Positions 54,001-64,000 of a stretch of DNA of 64,000 bases are shown piece by piece (positions within the stretch are counted from its first letter, which is position 1; every line of letters begins with the position of its first letter). Source of the stretch: Branchiostoma lanceolatum (Eukaryota > Chordata > Leptocardii > Amphioxiformes > Branchiostomatidae); assembly GCF_035083965.1 (NCBI RefSeq), contig NC_089729.1, positions 11,395,464 through 11,459,463 of the forward strand, read 5' to 3'. The notes under the pieces were generated by a model. That model did no database searches, was not told where the DNA came from, and saw only the letters and a list, made by a program, of their open reading frames with translations. The translations under genes and the position numbers were made by a program.

Positions 54001-57000
54001 GTGTTTCTTTCTGGGAAGAACCTTGTGACCCTTCATATTATGCAGTCATGTATTAATGTTATAAAAAGTTCATATTTGGCTTCAGAATGAGGCTGTGACA
54101 GAGGAAAAACTTTACTTCACAAAATTTATTCCTCAAAATGTAGGAAATAGTTCTCATTAAGAACTTTCATTTTGAAATTTTTTTGTGAAGTAGTTTGAAA
54201 GCAGTTGAAAGTTGAGGTTATTGCAGAGTCTAGATTATGTACTGGTTTTACCTCCTTTATACGTAGACTTATACATGTAGTTCTATGTGGGTGTACAGCT
54301 TAATAAATATCACATGCTGCATATGAACATGTACGACTTGGAGGCCATCCTAATATTGACAGTGGGTTGCCCTTGACCTTGGTATTGAGACTCGAGCCAG
54401 ACATGAGATCCTTCTCAACTGTCTATAATCCAATTAAACGGTTACTCATACCGCTGGGTTCTCCAGTAGAAATGTAATTTTGTCTGAGTGAAAGAAGGGA
54501 TAACATCATTGTTTGGTGGCTTGTGATGTATAGGACTGGTGACTTAATAAACTGTGGGAGAACTACCATGGGAAGTTTTAGTTGTCTTTGTGGTCCTGAT
54601 AGGGTACTTGAATGTACAAGATTTTGTGAAACAATATTTGTAAGAAGAAAGAAGACCTGAAGAGACTCGATGTCATACACAGATTAATTTTGATTTATCA
54701 TCTTTAAACTGTAAATGCAGAAATGTTCGCAGCGATTTATATTCGCGGTTTTTGCAACGACAGTTTCACCACGAACTTAAAACCACCGTGAACATTTTTG
54801 TCCAATACTGATACGTAACTATAGCACTAGCTTAGAACCACCAAGAATACTCAATTTTCCCCTTTAGTGCATGATAAAAACCACACAAACTTAAATGCAT
54901 TTACAGTCACTGACAACTCTCACAATGTAGTAGGTAGTACATAGATGGTTTCTTTGTTATTAGAAAAGATACGGAATGATGTAAGATTTATTTTGAATCC
55001 CTACTTTGTAGTTTGTAGACGGCCATGTAAAAGTCACTGTACTTTTCCTTGCATTAAGAAAGCTTCAGTTTGTTTTTCATGTTACTTAACTCTTGCTTGT
55101 TTGTTTATTTCAGTGGCCCACAGTCCCCAAACCCAGTGCTGGCTCCTTTTGGATCTCACCCTGTAGCTGCCAGAGGTATGTGAAAAACCCACCATACTTT
55201 TCTCTCTAACCATGGCTGGAAATCCTGGGTGCATGTGCACCTTCGTGCACCCATCATTGGAGTTGTGCACCTAATGTTTGACTGTAGGTGCAATGGTGTA
55301 CCTAGATATTTTTGTACACTATAGGGTAACGGTATTATAATTCTACAGTAATTTAGTATACAGAATATTCTTGAAATGTAAGTATCAGAAAAAGCAACAA
55401 AAAAAATTGTTGTACTTGTTTGAAATTCTGAAGTTAGTTAAATATAGAATGACAGATTTAAGTTCTTAAGAGAGGCAGTAGTGTCAAACTTGATTTTGTT
55501 TTGCTGAGATCAACTTTCATGTGGTGCACCCACAATTTTTCTGTGCACCTACTTTTTTGGGTTGGGTGTATCAGTGCACCCAGCTATTGCAAAAACACAT
55601 GTGTGACATTTTCTGTTCACTAGAAATGTAATCTGGATTGATATTTTTTGTCCATTGTAGAAACTTGCTAAAACCCAGTGTAAAGTCAAATTTCAATGTT
55701 GGTTAAAGTAGTAACGTCGTTGTTGTATCCCTGTTTTAGGTGTGAGGAAGACCAACTTTCCACGATCACAGCTGAACTATGTGGCTGAGATTGGAAACGG
55801 CTGGTTTGGAAAGGTGGGAAAATGCTGTCACTTTACAACTGTACTCACAGATTATAAAATCTTATCTTTGTGAAAGATACATGTACAGATACATGTACAG
55901 AAGCTGATGTGTTACAATGAAAGTTGGTTATACCAGCTATTCAGATACAGAAGCTGGTGTGTTACACCGAAGGGCAGTTATACCTGCTATCTAGATACAG
56001 ATATAGAAGCTGTACATGTTGTGTTACACCGAAGGGCAGTTATACCAGGCATATACAATGTAGATACAGAATAATACAGAAGCTGGTGTGTTATAATTAC
56101 ACCGAAGGGAGGTTATACCGGCTATGCAGATACAGATACAGAAGCTGGTGTGTTACGCCGAAGGGACTGGTTATACCGGCTATATACAGATACAGAAGCT
56201 GGTGACTGTGTTACTCCAAAGGGTGGTTATGCCGACTATAATGATACATGTAGATACAAATAGAAACAGCCATTTACAGATACAGGTAGCACTAATTTGT
56301 GTGAACTTGATCATGACTTTTGACACACCAACTCCAGGTGCTTGCAGCTGAGGCAAGTGGCCTGATGCCAGGCGAGCAGAAATCCCACGTGATCGTTCGG
56401 CAGCTCAAGACGTCTGCCGGGCCCGAGGAACAGGCTGTCTTCCTGCAGGAGATGCAGCCTAACAGGTCTGGTGTTCCAGGCTACACAAATTTCATCATGT
56501 TGCATAGGGCAGCACCCATCTCTGTTTCAATAGCCCTTGGGCCACACAACTTTGTGCAATCACTACAGCAGGGAGCTAGTCCACTGGTAGTGGTGTGCAT
56601 TTGAAGCCTAACAGGCCTGGTGTTCCAGGCTAGACAAATTTCTTTAAGTCCTTCCCAGACGAAATGTTGTATAGGGCAGCGCCCATCTTCGTTTCAATAG
56701 CCCTTGGGCCACACAACTTTGTGCAATCACTACAGCAGAGGGCTAGTCCACTGGTAGTGGCATGTCTTTAACTAACAAACTCTTTCCCAACTGCTGATTA
56801 CTTAGCAGAAAAAAGCAGTATGTATCCTTTACCTGCTGTAGGAACATCTTAAGACTCTAAGTTGAAGACGGGACTTTTAAGACTTTATTTGATCGGCCTA
56901 AGCAACTAGGTATTGTCTTTATTGAAAGCTCCCTCAATTTGTTCTTGAGAGGTAACTTCATTTTTATGTATCCATACAGAGAACTTCAGCACCCTAACCT

Positions 57001-60000
57001 GCTGGTAGTTCTTGCCCAGTGTCTGGAGGCTATGCCTTTTCTACTCATCATGGAGTACTGTGCCATGGTATGTGTACTTGATTTACAATATAATCCTTCT
57101 CCTGCGGGAAGCCTATATATATATATAGGCTCTCTCTCTATATATATATCATATATATACAGAGCCTGTATGTGAGTCCTGTATATGTACCGAGTGGGGA
57201 CATTTTTCAGCTGAATGCATTATACCGCAGCAAAATGCAACGAATGCGGAAATAACAATGCCAACGTAGTGCAGAAGAAGTCAAGGGAAAATGATCTGAT
57301 TAAGAAATCAAATTAAGGAAATAAGTCACGTAAAAACCTCAGCAGGACAAGGGTTGAGTTATTCGTAGCCTCCTAGGCCTTAGCAAGCCCTATTAGTCGT
57401 GTTGATTTGAAGCTCATAAGGTGCTTTTTTCTGATGGCATATCAGTTCTATAACGGTACTCATTTTTTCTGGGCAGCTTCCATAGAGGACAACTACAGAT
57501 TTTGCATACAAAAAACTGATTTCAGTTGGAACTGATAAATGCATGCCATCAGAACAAAAAAGCACCTTATAAGCTTCAAAGAGGCTGCAAAGGAGGCAAG
57601 GTTATTTGTTGGTTGGCTGGTTCTAGTTGTTTTCCCAACAGGACAGTTTCAAACTAAAGGCTAAAATATGTCTCATCTTTATTGGTTTTACTCAAAACAT
57701 TAGGAACTGGTCAATTACATATAATTTCTCCAAACAGGTGTTGGGATGGAAAATCATTACATTTTCCTAGCTGCCTGTTTCTACCTCCCTAGGAAAACGA
57801 TTTTGCCCCCCCCCCCCAATCTCACCTTGGAATCTACTGTAAGAAACCAGACTGAATGCTTGCTAATGTTTCTTTTACCCATATAGTTTAAAACAAATAT
57901 GTTCCTTAATGTTCCATTTAATGATCTGATATTCTCTTCCTCCCCAGGGTGATTTGAAGGGGTACTTAGTTCGACAGCGTAGAGAAGCCCAGACCCTGGC
58001 CCAGAAGGGAACCCTACTGAGGATGGCATGTGACATGTCAGCAGGACTTCACTTCATGCATCAGAACGGATTCACTCATGGGTAGGGCACTGTGCTTATT
58101 CTGACCGCCTGATCCCTGATTGCAGTGCAATTGGTAGCAACGTGGCAGGCATCGTGTGGCGCAATCGGTAGGGTGTTCCGCCCAGAACCAAGAGGTCCCG
58201 GGTTCGAAACCACTGCTATGCTCCGATGTTGTGCCATTGGGAAGGCACTTTACACGACTTTCCTCACTCCACCCAGGTGTGAATGGGTACCTGACTTCGG
58301 TTGGGGAAGGTTGTATTGCTTATACTCTCCTTTTTGTTTTTAACCATCTTAAACCTTCCTTTCATCATGAAATTTGCACTGAAAAAATTTGAAAACATTG
58401 CTGTTTTTGTGTTTATAACTGATCTTTGTGTATCAGAGTGTGTATAATTTTGCATAATTGCATGTAAAATATATGCCAATATGCAATTTTACATGTAACC
58501 GGAAAAGAAATATTTTTAGCACCCATATGCCATGGGTTCAGGTCCGGACTTATAAGTCTGGACCTTAACCTGAACTTCTGGATCTAAATTCGGACCTGAA
58601 CCTGAACACAGGTTTAGGTACACAGCACTAGCTGGTATCATGCTAGTATCATGCAATGTATAAGACAGGAAATGTCATGTCGGATGGTTTCAGTAGTTGT
58701 TTGTTTGTTTGTTTGTATGTAGGGACCTGGCCCTGCGGAACTGTATGGTTGGTAGTGACCTGACAGTGAAGATCGGGGACTACGGCTTGTCTCATGAACG
58801 CTATAAGGTGAGAAGGGACTGTTGTAGAGTGTTTCAGTTTGATGGATGAAAATTTGCTGTGTTAAAGTTAGAAGTAGATTGGCAGTACGTACTAGTGTGG
58901 GATTCTTGTAATTTCATTCTTTCCCCAGACTATCATATCTTTTCCTTGCTCTAAATGCATATATTTGTTTGAGATGATGAAAAAGATTACAGTAAACTCT
59001 TTGAATTTCATTAATTTGAAAGTTCATGTAGATCAGACTTTTGGGATTTAAATTGCATAGAAAGCTGTCCATTCTCTGTGTGCTTGGCTGAAAGTATGAG
59101 CCGTAGCAAAGCTACATGTGTACATTGCACTTCTATTATAATAGCTAACGAAAAAGCGTCATGCTTCGTCCTCGATCTGAAGTTGCGTGCTTCTAGTCTA
59201 TAAGACACCAATGACATCAGAATAAAAAATTTCCTGAAATTACATGAACCATAATATAATTAGAAACCTTGGAGGTTATTGAACATTGAACCATCAAAAC
59301 ATCATACCTCCAGCTTTGATTCTTCCCACCAGGTAATTACATTAATCAGGGACTTTATCCCTCAAGGTGTCACAATGAACATGGCAGCCGGTTTGGAACT
59401 TTGCACTGAGGCTCGGAAAGAACATTCTTTTGAGAAGCAAACAAACTAAATATTGTAATGTCTTTTAATGAAATGTAAGGCGGTAATTAAGCACTGTTTG
59501 CTCATCAAATAATGTTTTTCACAAGCTGTAGTGCAAGGTCCCGAACCGGTTGCTGTGTTCATTATGACGTCATGAGGGGTTAAGTCACTGATTAATGTAA
59601 TTACCTGGTGGGAAGATCAGAAAATAATCAACAGCTGGAAGTATGGTTTCTGATGGTTCAATTGTATTTTGGTGTCATAAACACTTTAACCCATGTATTC
59701 CTTTGCAGGGTGACTACACACTGGTGAACCAGACAGAACTGGTTCCAGTCCGATGGATGGCGCCGGAAACCGTGCGGCTGTCGGGTGGTCAGGTTCGCCT
59801 GCTGGACACCTCAACGCAGGCCAACGTCTGGTAGGTTGTCAAGACAACTGTATCCCTTAGTTACCTCAGCCATAACTATTCATTGGCAAGGAGCTGTGTT
59901 TTTACCAGACTGAGTGTTGTTTTTTGGGACTTGTAAATCAAACCCTGGTTACACATAGCCTAACATGACCTCCCGACCTTCCCCCAACCATGGTTAGGAG

Positions 60001-62844
60001 TGATTCAGGAGCTAGTTCAGCTGTGGTCAGCACTGGATGTCCAGCGCGGTTAGCTGGTGTTTGGCTGTACCAGTCAAATATTATGACAGTTTTAAAACAT
60101 TTGGCTGTGGTCTGGAATGGGTTGGCTGGTGGTTGGGAGTACGTGAAAAGGGGTCATGGTGTGTTTGGGAGTCAAATTTGACTCTTAATCTAAAACTGGT
60201 CAGACTGCTCCTGACCTATCGCCAACCTTGCTTAGTGTTCAGCAGCCATGTTCGGCTATGTGTAACTGGGACTTTAGCCCAAAACTTCTCTCAGCAACGT
60301 CTCTGTCTGTTGTGTGAGGGATGGTCTTTAATCTTCAATCAGAAGGGATTGCACTTTGCATATCCTCCGAACAGCATAAAAGGTCTTGAAGACTTATGAT
60401 TTGGCAAAGGATTTTGGTGTGTAATTTCTGTGTTATGTTTTCTGTGTTAATATCTAGTACCTGTTCTTGTCATACCTACAATGTACATGTACATGTAGAG
60501 AGCTTGTCTAGGGTCTGTACAGGTAAGGTATAAAATATCATGAAACACAATGTACATGATTGTATGTATATGACATTGTATGTTTTCCACTGAAGGTCCT
60601 TTGGTGTGTGTCTATGGGAGTTATTAGAGCTGGGCAGACAGCCCTACTCCGGCCTGAGTGACCAGGATGTGCTAGTAGAGGTCATCACAGAACAGACAGT
60701 TCGACTGCCACAACCTGTACTGGACATCCTACATGCAGACAGATGGTAAGGGCTGAGACTATAGAGACTAGAGTATTGTTAAGTTTGTCCCCACAGTAAC
60801 AAAAATGCCCCGGCCTGTAGTTTCAGAGCAAGCTGCTAGGGAGCCCAAACCTTCACCACTTCTTCCTTACATCAAAAGGTATCTACATGCACCACCAAAA
60901 AATAAAGATGCCATAGGACAAAAGATCTTTGTGTGATATAGACTGTATTGCACCGCATATTGCCAAACTAAAGATAGACCCATAGCCTTTTTGAGTCCAT
61001 AGGGGCAGTGGGTAGTTATCCAATGTGTCTAGGGCGCAGTATTGGAAAGTGAAGCCCAACCCTCTCCTTCCACCGCCTTTCACCTCCCCAACCGAAGTCA
61101 GGTACCCATTTTTACACCTGGGTGGAGCGAGGAAAGTCGTGTGTCAAGTGCCTTTTCCAAGGACACAAGGAAGCCAGGAATGCCAGGAATCGAACCTGTG
61201 ACCTCTTGATCTTGTGTCCGCTAGCCTAGCCACTCTTCCATTCAATGCCACTTAATATTACAATAAATGATCTCCCTCTAAAGAGCTTAATAATCTACCA
61301 CAGTGACTCAAAAATCATTACCATAGCATGTCTAGAACATGAGATACCGAAACCAGAAGTTCTGCTCCTGCAGTACCTTAGAAAGTCCACAGGGGGCCCC
61401 AAATCTATTCAAGTCAAGGTTTCATCAAGACCTACCCACATACCAAATATCAATACAATCCATCCAGGCCTTCTTCAGTTATTGTGTTCATACACAGACA
61501 GAGAGACACACGCTTCCCAAAACTTAACCTTCTTGTCTAAGGTAACAATGTTTATGTTGTTTAGGTATGAGTTGATGCAGTTCTGCTGGCTGAGTGCAGA
61601 GGAGCGTCCGTCCATGGGTGAGCTCTACTCCCTCCTCTCATACCTTCGCCACCAGAAGGAGGAGCTCGACGCCGCCGAGTTCGAGCGCAAGTGGACCACC
61701 ATGAAGCCGCGGGATACGGTCGCGTCGCTCAACGACTCCAAACTGGCGCTGAACGGGTCCGCGGTGTCAAGTTCTCCGGACCTGGTGATGTCACACCTGC
61801 GCGGGAGTAGTCACAGTCTGAACGTGTCGGTTACGTCGCAGGACAGCCGGCTGTCGGGTAAGGCTCAGCAGAAAATTTGTATATGTTTGTTTGTTTGAAC
61901 CTTTGTTTATTCATGAGAAGCTCAAATCAGCCTGTAGGTTGCTTTTCACTGAGTCATGACAAAGAGCTAAGGTCGGACCAAATTTATAAACAGATTGTAC
62001 GATCAAAGTCCTAGCAAATCTTTCAAATTTGCCTTGTTCTATTCTTTGTTTGAACCTTAAAGTTTGTTCAAATATGACGCTGTTTTTCATGGAAGTCATA
62101 AGGGACCAGGTAAGGGTCAGACAGAATTAACAAAGATACAGATTATACATGATTTAAGTCCTAACAAATCTTAAAAATTTGCTTGTGTTTGTTTGTTTTG
62201 ACTGTTGTTTATTCACGAGGAGCTGAAATGAGCCTGAAGGGTGGCTTTTCATTGAGGTCAGAAGGGAGGAGGTTAGGGTCAGACAAAATATCACAGAGAT
62301 ATGTACATGAAATACTATGCAGATTTTATGTGATTTAAGTCCTAATAAATCTATAAGCATAGACTCAAAAACATGGACTCAAAAACACATCATTATTGCC
62401 ATATTGGTGTCAAGAATTACTCTTACTAACTGTTATGATTGTACACTAATGGAGATCTTAATAAAACAAACAAACAAACAAACTAAAAGGAAACAACCTA
62501 CAGAACAAAATTCTGAAGGGAAGGTTTTATTTTTGCAGGTCCATTTTTCTGTAATGATATGAGAAGTTAACCTTTTTTGTGTGTTGGATCAAGTTATATT
62601 TAAGAACTTTTGATGATTGTGATATATATTAATATCAATACAGATGAGCTTTCATTTCGATAACCTAAGATAAAATAAATCACACAACATTCTATTGATG
62701 ACTCCTAAAACTGCAGAAAAACTGATTGCAGCAATTTTTCGTATTTTTGACATTTAAAATTATCTGCATTTTTCTGACACATGATTTGTGATGTTCTCAG
62801 GTGCAAAGGACACCGACCTACTCCTCCCCAGTCCCCGAAAGTAA
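48006..62844 (+). CDS. LMTK: Lemur-type transmembrane kinase (LMTK/AATK family)
   Basis: Thirteen plus-strand exons with closing phases: 48006-48102, 50068-50201, 53495-53631, 55114-55175, 55740-55813, 56338-56465, 56980-57067, 57948-58081, 58723-58807, 59709-59830, 60596-60745, 61565-61857, 62801-62844 (515 aa if TAA at 62842 is used). Signal peptide ~1-25 ([11 protein letters not shown]), short ectodomain, TM ~48-71 ending [10 protein letters not shown], then a kinase domain: [10 protein letters not shown] (glycine loop, 160-169), [22 protein letters not shown] (284-291), KIGDYGLS (DYG in place of DFG), [31 protein letters not shown] and HxDLALRN with GDYG are typical of LMTK/AATK. Odd: VIVRQLK puts Arg189 at the VAIK lysine. 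LMTKs usually have very long tails; a GTAAAA donor at 62841 could carry the gene past the window. Confidence 0.91.
48103..50067. other. LMTK intron 1
   Basis: No exon or element with clear borders seen. The 139-codon minus-strand frame at 48936-49355 and a 94-codon plus frame at 48460-48744 have no recognisable domains. 'acatgtacatgtacatgtag' (49076-49095) is a short self-complementary repeat. Confidence 0.4.
50240..50622. mobile_element. 'cagggctc' family MITE
   Basis: 'cagggctcaaaatattgc', several 'gtgcacc' blocks, 'gtacactagtgtgcagaatg', 'gttcttaagagaggcagtac' and a terminal 'ttttgaactctgtc'. Same family as 41323-41709 and 55212-55600. It lies in LMTK intron 2. Confidence 0.65.
51835..51960. 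repeat. 13-bp minisatellite
   Basis: About ten units of 'attccatcctggc' (variants catcatgg, gctgg, tggg) in LMTK intron 2. Repetitive minus-strand frames (a DGMPGWN-type peptide) are artefacts. Confidence 0.9.
52498..52795 (-). repeat. SINE copy, antisense
   Basis: 'ggtagtcccatagccttttt', 'cagggtattggaaggcggag', 'ccccaaccaaagtcatgtac', 'gtgcctttcccaagggcaca', 'ggggattcgaacccaggacc' (B-box complement), 'ccctaaccatgacgccac'. In LMTK intron 2; close to 60970-61245 in sequence. Confidence 0.8.
53744..53975. repeat. 21-bp minisatellite
   Basis: About eleven near-identical units of 'ggaccccctatgctgtgatt' plus t in LMTK intron 3. As 21 is a multiple of 3, three long open frames result (LDPLCCD, IWTPYAV and, minus strand, SIGGPNH types). 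They are repeat artefacts. Confidence 0.95.
54708..54910. mobile_element. MITE, 'ctgtaaatgca' family
   Basis: TIRs 'ctgtaaatgcagaaatgtt' and 'cttaaatgcatttacag', interior 'attcgcggtttttgc', 'aacatttttgtcc', 'ctatagcac', 'tcaattttcccc'. It lies in LMTK intron 3. Confidence 0.8.
55212..55600. mobile_element. 'cagggctc' family MITE, ends decayed
   Basis: 'ggctggaaatcctgggtgc', multiple 'gtgcacc', 'cagaatattcttgaaatg', 'aagttcttaagagaggcagt' and 'gtgcacccagc' follow the order of the 41323 and 50240 copies. It lies in LMTK intron 4. Confidence 0.6.
55870..56235 (+). repeat. 'gctggtgtgttacgcc' tandem cluster
   Basis: Six or so irregular units of 'cagaagctggtgtgttac', 'ccgaagggcagttatacc' and 'ggctat..agatacagat' in LMTK intron 5; the largest cluster of this motif in the window. 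Confidence 0.8.
56457..56760 (+). repeat. Direct duplication spanning an LMTK splice donor
   Basis: A ~149-bp period duplication. Copy 1 starts at the last codons of LMTK exon 6 ('gcctaacag|gtctggtgtt') and copy 2 at 56606 ('gcctaacag|gcctggtgtt'). Shared body: 'ggctacacaaattt'-like, 'agcccttgggccacacaac', 'gtccactggtagtgg'. The copy-2 donor has GC where copy 1 has GT. Confidence 0.85.
57406..57580. mobile_element. MITE with ~35-bp TIRs
   Basis: 'tttgaagctcataaggtgct' with 'tttttctgatggcat' at left; 'atgccatcagaacaaaaaag' with 'caccttataagcttcaaa' at right. It lies in LMTK intron 7. Confidence 0.8.
58148..58315 (+). repeat. tRNA-derived SINE, best-preserved copy
   Basis: Head 'catcgtgtggcgcaatcggt', B-box 'gggttcgaaacc', then 'gttgtgccattgggaaggca', 'cacccaggtgtgaatgggta' and 'ctgacttcggttggggaagg'. 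In LMTK intron 8; useful as the in-window reference for the family. Confidence 0.8.
59317..59619. mobile_element. Foldback MITE, ~300 bp
   Basis: TIR 'cttcccaccaggtaattaca' with 'ttaatca' at left and its exact complement at right (59590-59619). Inner arms pair 'gtgttcattatgacgtcatg' loosely with 'tgtcacaatgaacatggcag'. It lies in LMTK intron 9. Confidence 0.85.
60970..61245 (-). repeat. SINE copy, antisense
   Basis: 'cccatagcctttttgagtcc', 'cagtattggaaagtgaagcc', 'ccccaaccgaagtcaggtac', 'cacctgggtggagcgaggaa', 'aggaatcgaacctgtgacct' (B-box complement). In LMTK intron 11. Confidence 0.8.
61300..61562. repeat. Dispersed repeat next to LMTK exon 12
   Basis: 'ctagaacatgagataccg', 'agtaccttagaaagtccaca', 'caatccatccaggccttctt', 'gttcatacacagacagag' match 21220-21420 and, more loosely, 1-240 and 440-660. 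It ends only a few bases before the exon 12 acceptor, so it may supply part of the 3' splice region. Confidence 0.7.
61870..62360. repeat. Local duplication in LMTK intron 12
   Basis: 'tttgtttgtttgaac', 'gtttattcatgagaagctc', 'ggttgcttttcactgagtca' at 61885-61965 recurs as 'gtttgttttgac', 'gtttattcacgaggagctg', 'ggtggcttttcattgaggtc' at 62190-62265, with 'atttaagtcctaacaaatct' repeated near 62153 and 62333. Confidence 0.6.
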
Positions 62845-64000
62845 AACTGTACTTGAATGGGAACTCCTTATCTTTTCCTTAGACTCTCCCCTCTTAAGTA
62901 TACCATTTCAGATGTTTAATAAGAGCAGGTGGTTGCAGGTAGGGTGATAGGGGTGTCCTTTCGTAGCTTTTTCCCTCGGTGTAAGGATTTATCCGAAATG
63001 TACCCTTTGCTTTTGTGAGGAGGTCTTTCCTTTTGTTGTATGTTGAATTCCGCAAACCTTTCTGGTTTTTCCTTGGACTAGAAACTCTAGCAACTCTATG
63101 TAAAATGGTGGTAACATCTGCATGTAGTGGACTTACTCAGCTTTGTAAGAATGCTAGTTGGTTGCAGGCTAGGTGTGGTAGTTTGTTGTTTTTTGTCTGG
63201 GTGTCGTTCCTAATCCCATGAAAAAAATCTTCTGTAAGGATGTGGGACGCCACGAGATGGTACAACCGGTATTCACGCAGTTGATCGTCTTCTATTGATG
63301 TGAAGTCTAGGTAAGAAAGAGCAAGTTGATAACTGAGTAGTTCTAAAAAAAATAATCATGATTACAAGAATTTTCACGTCCAAGTTGATGTCTTGTGGAT
63401 CCAGTTTTGAGGAAGTTTTAAAAGATTCTTTTAACACTTGGACAAAAAAGGGACATGGTTAAGGTCTTACTGTAATATAAGTCTTATTTCTGGCAAAAGA
63501 AGGAATATAAATTTCACTTAAGTTTGAATTAACCAGAGACGTTTAAGGTATTAGGTTCTTTAAAGGTGTTAGATACAAGCCTTAGGGCTATTGCCTCATT
63601 TATGTGGGGACTAAAAGGCAATTATATACATGTAAGAAACATCTGTGAATAGTTTCATCAGGTTGGCAAGTCACTGTCAATAAAAAGACTCTTTGTACAC
63701 AACCAAGTAATTATTCAACCAATGTTTTTGATGACCGTCTGTCATGTAAAAATAGTTACATGATTGTGTACAGCGTCAATGCATTTAAGTTTGTGTGTTT
63801 TTATTTGGCGCTAAGGGGAAAATGGAGTGTTCGTGGCAGTTTTAAGTTCGCGGCAGTGCTATAGTCACATACTGCAAGCTACAGTATACACATGTAGGAC
63901 AAAAATGTTTGTGTTGGTTTTAACATTTCTGCATTAATTTAACAGTCACTGTACTACATTTCTTTATTTTTTGTAGACTATGGTATAGGCTGACCATGTT
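62845..64000. other. Right edge: LMTK 3' flank or intron, repeats
   Basis: Contains a partial 'ttattcaacc' foldback copy (63638-63750; 'aagactctttgtacacaacc') and a 'ctgtaaatgca'-family MITE in reverse order (63775-63955; 'ggaaaatggagtgttcgtgg', 'ctatagtcacatactgc', 'aggacaaaaatgtttg'). If the LMTK gene continues, this is intronic. A late 'ttttttgtag' at the very end could be an acceptor, untestable here. Confidence 0.45.

Noticed and set aside
53678..54056. Three 98-117 codon repetitive frames ([21 protein letters not shown] types)
   Set aside because: All come from a 21-bp minisatellite, which is a multiple of three, so frames stay open on both strands; it is inside an LMTK intron.
58148..58230. 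tRNA gene (also 3621 and 20571)
   Set aside because: A-box and B-box are present but no cloverleaf or acceptor stem closes, and the same head with a shared non-tRNA body recurs many times: SINEs.

Overview
The window looks like nuclear DNA of an invertebrate chordate, most likely an amphioxus (Branchiostoma). The genes are intron-rich with vertebrate-like families (CHMP6, PIDD1, p40phox/NCF4, a lemur-type kinase). Introns and spacers are packed with tRNA-derived SINEs, foldback elements and MITEs, and simple repeats. The species is inferred from gene content and repeat style, not from a marker. Five protein-coding genes are supported with exon-level models in which every reading phase closes.

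Layout. 1-2.7 kb: no gene; repeats and a local duplication. 2.7-8.6 kb (minus): CHMP6, an ESCRT-III subunit, eight exons, 206 aa. 9.4-9.8 kb (plus): an intronless, divergent histone H2A, head-to-head with CHMP6. 11.6-28.1 kb (minus): a PIDD1-like LRR-ZU5-ZU5-UPA gene, fourteen exons, 766 aa, whose stop falls where the death domain would begin. One of its introns holds a 4.4 kb foldback element with a 2.5 kb core of 10-bp palindromic units. 28.2-37.8 kb: mostly gene-poor, with a possible small plus-strand exon (31.4 kb), minisatellites and MITEs. 37.8-45.7 kb (minus): NCF4/p40phox (PX-SH3-PB1), eleven exons, 389 aa. 45.7-48.0 kb: divergent spacer holding a dead LINE 3' end with a pentamer tail. 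48.0-62.8 kb (plus): a lemur-type transmembrane kinase (LMTK), thirteen exons seen, 515 aa, possibly continuing past the window. 62.8-64 kb: repeats.

The genes do not form one pathway. CHMP6 drives membrane scission at endosomes, p40phox binds endosomal/phagosomal PI3P in the NADPH oxidase, LMTKs act in endosomal trafficking and PIDD1 is a stress-signalling scaffold. CHMP6 and an LMTK (AATK) are also near neighbours in human 17q25.3, so part of this order may be ancestral chordate synteny.

Most unusual items: the giant foldback with its 10-bp palindromic lattice and its traceable insertion into an older MITE; the PIDD1-like protein lacking both the death domain and clear HFS self-cleavage motifs; the LMTK with Arg where the beta-3 catalytic Lys should be; the divergent H2A; and a 162-bp palindromic MITE with 80-bp identical arms and a 9-bp target duplication.
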